From positions 3,030,001 through 3,094,000 of the forward strand of contig NZ_CP026363.1 of assembly GCF_004117055.1 (NCBI RefSeq): a DNA stretch of 64,000 nt. The letters run 5' to 3'. The notes below the pieces were generated by a model. That model saw nothing but the letters and a program-made list of their open reading frames with translations, was not told the origin of the DNA and searched no databases. The stretch is from Brevibacillus agri (GTDB lineage: Bacteria > Bacillota > Bacilli > Brevibacillales > Brevibacillaceae). Position 1 is the stretch's first letter. Each line of letters opens with the position of its first letter. Both the position numbers and the translations under genes were made by a program. Positions 58,948 through 64,000 of this stretch are shown here, piece by piece.

Positions 58948-59754
58948 TCACTTGTCCTTTGCTTGTGCTTGCCAAAGGGAGAGCGCTTCCAGATGATCTC
59001 CTAAGTCTGTCAGGGCGCTTGTGCTGTCTCTCGCCTGCTCTGCTTTTGCCGCTTTGGCAGAGACGCGCTCCTTCGCGGTGCGCACGGGGGTTACTCGCAG
59101 CTCTTTTTGCAGCGCGATCGCCTGGGCGACAGCCGGAACGAACAAATGATGCGCGCCAATCGACGCCGCGGCCTCCCGGGTCATGGCAAAGGGAAGATCG
59201 CCCATCGACGAGCTGCCGAGCTCGCTTCGCTCGAGCAGGTTGTTCAGAAAACACTTCGCCAGCTCTACCGGATCTTGCCCAATTTTTTCGCTCGCAGGAA
59301 AAGCATGCGCTTGCCGCAACGCGATATCTGTACCGCGATAGCAGGAGCGGACAAAAAGCTGAAGCTGTTGCGCGGCGACGATCTGTTCCGCCCCCAGAAA
59401 CAGCCACACATCTCCTGCCGCTTCGCGCGCGCCGATCGCCCGCCAGACGTCTTCCCCCAGCGCATACGGGTAGGCAAAAACGCGGAGGACGGGCGACGCC
59501 GAGTAAGCGAGCACATGCTCCAGTGACCGATCATGGCTGCCGTGCACGACGACGACAATCTCTAGCGGACAGAGCTTTTCTGCCTGCTTGAGCACCTTGA
59601 CGATCGTGTCTTCGTCCTGCTCCACCCCGATGATAATGCTTAGTCTGTCCTGATTTTCCAATTTGTCCACATCGCTAATGCGACCGTTTTTTGCGACTTT
59701 GCGCCCTTTTGCGGGTTCTTTTGGGCCTTTCTTTCCGTTTGGCACCCCATTCAT
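58948..59754 (-). CDS. glycosyltransferase family 2-like protein
   Basis: 268 residues from ATG 59754 (MNGVPNGKKGPKEP) with AAGGAGGGGG close upstream. After a basic N-terminal tail, the GT-A-like fold begins at DRLSIIIGVEQDEDTIVKVL and runs through EIVVVVHGSHDRSLEHVL and GDVWLFLGAEQIV. A plain DxD motif is not evident, so the nucleotide-sugar chemistry is unproven. Its start overlaps the end of the upstream gene by 80 bases in another frame, pointing to coupled translation. The two neighbours share the same plan (HHLFVPAVAQAI here, HHLHVPAAALVRAV there), so they are probably tandem paralogues. A piece of this gene (59290-59412) is duplicated as a pseudogene at 55149-55271. Confidence 0.75.
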   Translation of the reverse strand: MNGVPNGKKGPKEPAKGRKVAKNGRISDVDKLENQDRLSIIIGVEQDEDTIVKVLKQAEKLCPLEIVVVVHGSHDRSLEHVLAYSASPVLRVFAYPYALGEDVWRAIGAREAAGDVWLFLGAEQIVAAQQLQLFVRSCYRGTDIALRQAHAFPASEKIGQDPVELAKCFLNNLLERSELGSSSMGDLPFAMTREAAASIGAHHLFVPAVAQAIALQKELRVTPVRTAKERVSAKAAKAEQARDSTSALTDLGDHLEALSLWQAQAKDK

Positions 59755-60568
59755 CCCCCTCCTTTTCGCGGGATTCCTGATAGAATACGGAACGCAAATG
59801 CAGCAGTCCAGGCGCTTGCACCAGGATGCGGTGCCGCTCTCCATCAGGCAAGGCGCCACGCACGTCTTTATCCTGCAGGAGCAGTTGAATCGCTTCGCCA
59901 TGCTCCTGGAATATCAAAGCTTGCTTTTTGGCCAAAGGCTGATTCGCCGCTGACCTTTTCCGCGCTGCCTGGCCAGTCGAGCCAGATGTCACGAGCGTAA
60001 TCGCCAGAGCCTTTTGCACAGCGCGGACGAGCGCAGCGGCCGGAACGTGCAAATGGTGCTGCCCGATCGCTTCCAGCGCTTTGCGGTTCAAGGCAAACGG
60101 AGCTTTTTCCAAGGAAGCGCTCCCGAGCTGCTTTTGCCCGAGCAGATGGTTCAATAGCGCATAGGCACAGCGCTCTGACGACAGCTTGCCTTTCGTCGTC
60201 AACACGCGGCCCCCTGCGGAGAGAACGAGGTCGTAGCCTTTCAGCAAGGCTGCGGTGTATTTTTTCAAGGAACCGAGAGGAAGCGTGATGCCTTCCTCCA
60301 AAAACAGCAGCACGTTTCCTTGAGCGTGCTGCGCCCCGATTGCCCGGCACTCGCTGGCCGTGGCCTGCTCGCTCGCCGGAACTACTTTGGCGCCCCACAC
60401 GTATTCGCTGTCTGCCGCGTGCGGGGGCAAGCCTGCGCAGACGATTATCACTTCTGTAGCCAAAGCCACCTGTTTGGCGATGTGAACCAGTCGTTCCACA
60501 TTCCTGGCTCCGCCATGGGTGGGGATAATGACGGACACGAGGCTTTGCGCATAGTTTTGAGAGTCCAC
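59675..60568 (-). CDS. glycosyltransferase family 2-like protein
   Basis: 297 residues; the start is a GTG at 60568, with GGGGGAAGGGGAA upstream. N-terminal GT2 text is clear: SLVSVIIPTHGGARNVERLVHI, TEVIIVCAGLPP, and AIGAQHAQGNVLLFLEEGITLP, the usual place of the metal-binding acidic residues. The rest (KYTAALLKGYDLVLSAGG, AIGQHHLHVPAAALVRAV) matches the downstream paralogue. The last 25 residues are very basic (KRKERPKRTRKRAQSRKKR). No membrane segment is seen. Probably acts on a cell-envelope or secreted glycan, but no partner gene shows the substrate. A terminator separates it from the carboxypeptidase gene upstream on this strand. Confidence 0.8.
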   Translation of the reverse strand: MDSQNYAQSLVSVIIPTHGGARNVERLVHIAKQVALATEVIIVCAGLPPHAADSEYVWGAKVVPASEQATASECRAIGAQHAQGNVLLFLEEGITLPLGSLKKYTAALLKGYDLVLSAGGRVLTTKGKLSSERCAYALLNHLLGQKQLGSASLEKAPFALNRKALEAIGQHHLHVPAAALVRAVQKALAITLVTSGSTGQAARKRSAANQPLAKKQALIFQEHGEAIQLLLQDKDVRGALPDGERHRILVQAPGLLHLRSVFYQESREKEGDEWGAKRKERPKRTRKRAQSRKKRSH

Positions 60569-60677
60569 TTCCCCTTCCCCCTCGCCAGAAAAGTAAAGCT
60601 ATATCGGTAGTGTACGTACTGCTTGATCGTTTGGACACGGCTGCTATACCCGCGTCGCTCATACAAATCCGCATGCC

Positions 60678-60715
60678 AAAAAACAGGACGGCACTTTGCT
60701 CCCGTCCTGTTTTTT
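60678..60715. terminator. bidirectional terminator after the D,D-carboxypeptidase
   Basis: CAGGACGG (60684-60691) pairs with CCGTCCTG (60702-60709), flanked by six A on the left and six T on the right, so it works on either strand. It ends the minus-strand peptidase/synthetase/carboxypeptidase run. Confidence 0.9.
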
Positions 60716-60731
60716 GATTTTGTCGGGTCGA

Positions 60732-61967
60732 TCAATTGACACGGCGCTCCAGGTTGCGCTGCCGGACTCGGCGCATTCGCCGCGAGCGGGAAAACGTATA
60801 GCCGATCAAAAACAGATTCATTCCCAGCCAGGCGATCAAAAGCCCGTAACGCGCGTAGGAATGGCTGCTGTCGTCGTCCGCCGCGCCAAAGCCAAAAGCG
60901 GCGCTTGCTGCCTGCACGCGCTGCGCAGGCGGCTCGTGGCGCTCCAGCGGATACGTCATCGCCAGTTCTCCGGCGGACACCGAAAGCTGTCCGTCTGCGG
61001 TCAGCTCCACGAGCGGCTCGCTCCCGACCGGAACCGTGGCGTACAAGTCTTCCTTGGCCGTATAGCTCACCTGGTTTGTGTCGCCTGGAGCCGCAATGGC
61101 GGAATAGCGCTCGCCTTTTGCGGCGATCTGTTTCGTTTCGTATCCGTTCAGCCCGAAATCGAGCAGCTTGGTCACGTCTTTGTAGGCGTAATTGCCGGAA
61201 GCCGCTTTCATCGTGACCGCGATCATTTCCGTATCGCCGCGCTTGGCAGAGCCAACCAGCGTATGCATCGCCTGATCGGTAAAGCCGTTTTTAATCCCGG
61301 TCGCGCCGGGGTAATCGCGCAACAGCTTGTTGTGGTTGATAAGCTCCGACTTCCACTCTCTTCCGTCCCAGGGGAGGCGGTTCGTTCCGACGATCTCGCG
61401 GAAAATCGGGTTTTTCATCGCGTACTGCGCGATTTTCGCCATGTCGGCCGCCGTCGTATAGTGCTCCGGGTCGTGCAGGCCGTGCGCATTGGCAAAATGC
61501 GTTTCGGTCACGCCGACCTTTTCGGCCAAAAACGCGTTCAATTCCTCGGCGAACTGCTCGGTGGACCCGCTCATATGCTCCGCAATCGCTGTCGCCGCAT
61601 CGTTGCCGGAGTGCATGAGCAGGCCGTATTCCAGCTTGCGCAGTGAAACCTGCTCGCCTTCGCCCAAATAAACCCGGGTTCCCTCTTCATATCGGGCTTT
61701 TTTGGAAACCGTGACAACGTCGTCCGGATTTCCTTTTTCAATGGCGTAAATGCCAGTGGCAATTTTCGTAATGCTTGCAGGGTACAGCTTCACATGAGGG
61801 TTCTTTTCAAACAGGACTTGTCCCGTTGTCGCATCAATGAGGATGGCCGATTCGCCAAACAGCTCATTTGGTGTAATCGATGACGATCCCTCGGCAAAAG
61901 CCACAGGCACGTCAAGGTTGAAAATAACCGTGACCACAACGAGAAGGTACGTTAGTAGAAGACGCAT
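60732..61967 (-). CDS. D-alanyl-D-alanine carboxypeptidase (penicillin-binding protein 5/DacF type)
   Basis: Trims the terminal D-Ala of peptidoglycan stem peptides outside the membrane. 411 residues from ATG 61967. Signal peptide at 1-25 (core LLLTYLLVVVTVIFNL, cut near AFA). Active-site motifs are in the expected order: SITK at 65-68, SGN at 120-122, KNG at 226-228 in place of the common KTG. The C-terminal beta domain (TKEDLYATVPVGSEPLVE-like) ends in a membrane anchor (about 375-395, GLLIAWLGMNLFLIGYTF) and an Arg-rich tail. KNG and a true transmembrane end rather than an amphipathic helix are variations seen in some Firmicutes members. It follows the alarmone synthetase gene by 74 nt on the same strand. 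Confidence 0.93.
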   Translation of the reverse strand: MRLLLTYLLVVVTVIFNLDVPVAFAEGSSSITPNELFGESAILIDATTGQVLFEKNPHVKLYPASITKIATGIYAIEKGNPDDVVTVSKKARYEEGTRVYLGEGEQVSLRKLEYGLLMHSGNDAATAIAEHMSGSTEQFAEELNAFLAEKVGVTETHFANAHGLHDPEHYTTAADMAKIAQYAMKNPIFREIVGTNRLPWDGREWKSELINHNKLLRDYPGATGIKNGFTDQAMHTLVGSAKRGDTEMIAVTMKAASGNYAYKDVTKLLDFGLNGYETKQIAAKGERYSAIAAPGDTNQVSYTAKEDLYATVPVGSEPLVELTADGQLSVSAGELAMTYPLERHEPPAQRVQAASAAFGFGAADDDSSHSYARYGLLIAWLGMNLFLIGYTFSRSRRMRRVRQRNLERRVN

Positions 61968-62041
61968 GTTAGTCTATATCCTTTCCTTGCTTGTCGGGTG
62001 TTAACGTATGGCTTTTGGCTCCAGGAAGCTTCGCGAGTCTG

Positions 62042-62857
62042 CTATTTCAAGCGCTTTCCCAGCAAATCGTGAATCATTTTAAACTTGGGATTGTCTGCAA
62101 ACGCCTCTTCAAAGCCGCTGACGTGCTCGCGGTACAGGGCTGCGGCGGACTCCACATCTTGTTTCACGTACAGCGAAAAAATTTCCTCCAGCTTTTCTTC
62201 CAAAGTCGAATCCACCTCGGCCGGCGTGAGGATTTCATGGCGCAGGTTGTTCATCAGCACGTCTAGCTGATGAGTAATGACCGAAGCCTCGTGCAGTTGC
62301 TGCATCACGTCGGTTGGAATGTTTCCGGCGTATTTGTAGCGCAGCTCGTGCTCGTTTGTCGCCCAGAAGTTCATGCCGAGTGTACGAATTTGGATTTCAC
62401 AAAAAAGGGTACGCTTTTCGCTCCCGTGATATACAGTGTAGGAAACGATCATATGGATGCTGCGATAGCCCGAATCTTTTGGCGTGGAGATATAGTCCTT
62501 GATGTCATGAATGACGATATCCTCCCGTTCCTGCAGCAACTGCTGAACTTCGCGGACGTCATCGACGTAGCGGCAGACTATGCGCAAGCCAGCGATGTCC
62601 TGGACTTCCTTCGCCACTTCGTCCTGCCAGTTGGCTTGCTGAAAATCGATTCCTTTCTCATTGGCTTTCTTGATGAGACTGTCCACTTTTTTGACCCGTC
62701 CCACCACGAACTCAATCGGAGAATAGCGGCCGCTTTTCAGAAAGCCGTACTTGATTCCTTTCAGTTTGAGCTTCAATTCCTCTACTGCCTGTTCATACGG
62801 TGCCAAGAAATGGACCATATTGTTCAAGACTTTGCTTGGCACATGGGTAACTCTCAT
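62042..62857 (-). CDS. small alarmone synthetase, RelQ/YjbM-like
   Basis: Makes (p)ppGpp from ATP and GDP/GTP. 271 residues from ATG 62857, seven bases after GGAGGTG. Only the synthetase domain is present; there is no HD hydrolase and no TGS/ACT region. Motifs: FLAPYEQAVEELKLKLKGI, SPIEFVVGRVKKVDS, DIAGLRIVCRYVDDV, the catalytic KDSGYRSIHMIV, and EIQIRTLGMNFWATNEHELRYKYAGNIP. It is longer than B. subtilis RelQ (211) by a Glu-rich C-terminal tail (about 215-271). It lies 14 nt after the M23 peptidase gene on the same strand, so both are probably co-transcribed; this pairing suggests a cell-envelope link but does not prove one. Confidence 0.93.
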   Translation of the reverse strand: MRVTHVPSKVLNNMVHFLAPYEQAVEELKLKLKGIKYGFLKSGRYSPIEFVVGRVKKVDSLIKKANEKGIDFQQANWQDEVAKEVQDIAGLRIVCRYVDDVREVQQLLQEREDIVIHDIKDYISTPKDSGYRSIHMIVSYTVYHGSEKRTLFCEIQIRTLGMNFWATNEHELRYKYAGNIPTDVMQQLHEASVITHQLDVLMNNLRHEILTPAEVDSTLEEKLEEIFSLYVKQDVESAAALYREHVSGFEEAFADNPKFKMIHDLLGKRLK

Positions 62858-62871
62858 GAAAACACCTCCAA

Positions 62872-63747
62872 TTACTTCCAGAGGAAAGGTGATGCATCAA
62901 AAAACGGCTGCGGATTTACGTACGTATTGCCAATCAACATGCCGTAATGAAGGTGAGGGCCTGTGGAAAAACCTGTGGTGCCCATAAGCCCGATCACCTG
63001 TCCCTGTTTCACTTCCTGCCCGGTCGCAACCGCAAGCTTGGACAGATGCGCATAGATCGAAAAGACGTTCATGCCGTGGTCGATAATGATCGTGTTTCCG
63101 GTCAAATAGAGCGAGTCGGCCAAAACGACCTTGCCGTGGTTGCTCGCCCAGATCGGCGTTCCGGTTTTGTTCGCAATGTCAATCGCTGCGTGGCGGTTGG
63201 CGGGCACTCCGTTTACGACGCGCTGATAGCCAAAAGGTGTCGTCAATGTCCCTTTTGCCGGCATCGTAAACGGTTCGCTAAAGTACGGCGTCGCCCGGGA
63301 GCTTGCGCGAGCGGCGTTGATTTTCTTCTGATCCGCGTTGATCCGGGCCGTGTCCTGCCGCATCGCATTCATTTGCTTGCTGACGGTCAGCTTGTCCACG
63401 GCAAATTGCTTCGGCTGAACCGTCAAGGTTGCCGTGAGTTTTTTATCCGCTGATTGCACGTTGTAATCTCCCGGCTTCACGTCAAATGGAATCGGGATAA
63501 ATCGGGCATACTCGTTAGAAGAGGGCTGCAAACGGTACGATCGCGAGAAGAGTGTAACCGTTTGAGGCTGTTTGCTGCGCACGAAAATGACATCACCGGG
63601 ATACGTCCTGGCTGGCGTCACGCTAATCGATGGTTGCTGTTTCTCTACACTCGCGTAAGCGCCTTCCAGTACTTGGCTGCAAGCGGCCGTTCCGGACGTG
63701 AGCGTCAGGGCAACGACCGTCATCAAACTGACCATCGATTGAAACAT
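62872..63747 (-). CDS. M23-family metallopeptidase (LytM/peptidoglycan endopeptidase type), secreted
   Basis: 291 residues from ATG 63747, which stands nine bases after GGGAGGG; ATGs at 63753 and 63765 are too near to or overlap that site. The N terminus is a signal peptide with a possible lipobox ending SGTAAC, so it may be a lipoprotein. An Ig-like region follows (PGDVIFVRSKQPQTVTLFSR), and then the M23 domain: TPFGYQRVVNG, zinc ligands in NRHAAIDIANK, and GPHLHYGMLIG. The order matches zinc endopeptidases that cut peptidoglycan cross-links. First gene of the unit with the alarmone synthetase. Confidence 0.92.
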   Translation of the reverse strand: MFQSMVSLMTVVALTLTSGTAACSQVLEGAYASVEKQQPSISVTPARTYPGDVIFVRSKQPQTVTLFSRSYRLQPSSNEYARFIPIPFDVKPGDYNVQSADKKLTATLTVQPKQFAVDKLTVSKQMNAMRQDTARINADQKKINAARASSRATPYFSEPFTMPAKGTLTTPFGYQRVVNGVPANRHAAIDIANKTGTPIWASNHGKVVLADSLYLTGNTIIIDHGMNVFSIYAHLSKLAVATGQEVKQGQVIGLMGTTGFSTGPHLHYGMLIGNTYVNPQPFFDASPFLWK

Positions 63748-63795
63748 AGGCATGCTCCCTCCCATTTTCTAGTATAACAAAACAGGCTTTGAAAG

Positions 63796-63829
63796 GAAAA
63801 AGAAAAAGAAGGCTATCCGACTAGCCTTC
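63796..63829 (-). terminator. terminator of the gene at the right edge
   Basis: GAAGGCTA (63808-63815) pairs with TAGCCTTC (63822-63829); on the minus strand the stem is followed by TTTTTCTTTTTCC. It lies just after the stop of the partial gene at 63851. Confidence 0.85.
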
Positions 63830-63850
63830 TCCAATCCATTGCAGCGCGCC

Positions 63851-64000
63851 CTACAGTTTTTTCGTGTAATCAGCCATCATGTCCATGATCGACTGCACGC
63901 CTGTCAGCATTTCGCTGGCTCGTTTTGTTTTTTGCGAGATGTTGTCAAAATCGAGGCGCCCTCTTTTGCGGTCATTCCAACGCTTGAACAATTCTTCGGC
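63851..64000 (-). CDS. C-terminal end of an unidentified protein (cut by window edge)
   Basis: The minus-strand frame is open from the window edge to TAG at 63851-63853, giving 49 residues that start EELFKRWNDRKRGRLDFDNI and end IMDMMADYTKKL. The text is charged and helical, uses normal codons, and ends just before a good terminator, so it is a real gene. No family can be assigned from so short a piece. Confidence 0.65.
   Translation of the reverse strand, partial: AEELFKRWNDRKRGRLDFDNISQKTKRASEMLTGVQSIMDMMADYTKKL

Overview
The window is a stretch of chromosome from a Brevibacillus, most likely of the B. brevis / B. parabrevis group. The main evidence is a complete tyrocidine operon (tycA-tycF, 11.9-50.0 kb). 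Its protein lengths, domain order and adenylation-pocket residues match the known D-Phe-Pro-Phe/Trp-D-Phe-Asn-Gln-Tyr-Val-Orn-Leu assembly line. No rRNA, tRNA, CRISPR array or intact insertion sequence was seen.

Left part (1-8.9 kb, + strand): the right-hand end of a second nonribosomal peptide locus, cut by the window edge. It holds an aminotransferase resembling 3-amino-5-hydroxybenzoate (AHBA) synthase, an NRPS of layout T-C-A(Ser)-T-TE, an unusual protein made of half a condensation domain fused to a whole one, and after a strong terminator a GNAT acetyltransferase that could be a self-protection enzyme. Convergent to it (minus strand, 9.0-10.4 kb) lie an Sfp-type phosphopantetheinyl transferase, which would activate carrier domains of both loci, and a NusG paralogue of the LoaP type, a candidate processive antiterminator.

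Centre (10.4-51.7 kb, + strand): about 1.5 kb of non-coding DNA with an extended -10 promoter and a roughly 550-nt leader, then tycA (A-T-E), tycB (3 modules plus E), tycC (6 modules plus TE), the ABC half-transporters tycD and tycE, and the type II thioesterase tycF. A secreted lipase-like gene follows closely and ends in a terminator. Long hairpins without U-tracts sit between tycB/tycC and tycC/tycD; together with the LoaP-type gene they suggest control by antitermination or RNA processing.

Right of the operon (51.8-57.2 kb): a short UvrA paralogue with tandem ABC domains, a SAM-dependent methyltransferase, then about 2 kb of decayed DNA. That stretch contains a stop-bearing fragment duplicated from a glycosyltransferase gene 4 kb downstream, a perfect 18-bp inverted repeat, and a short lysine-rich gene with its own ribosome site and terminator.

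Far right (57.3-64.0 kb, all minus strand): ordinary chromosomal genes: DUF4241 protein, deoD, two overlapping glycosyltransferase-like genes, a D,D-carboxypeptidase, a small alarmone synthetase, an M23 peptidase, and the 3' end of an unidentified gene cut by the window edge.
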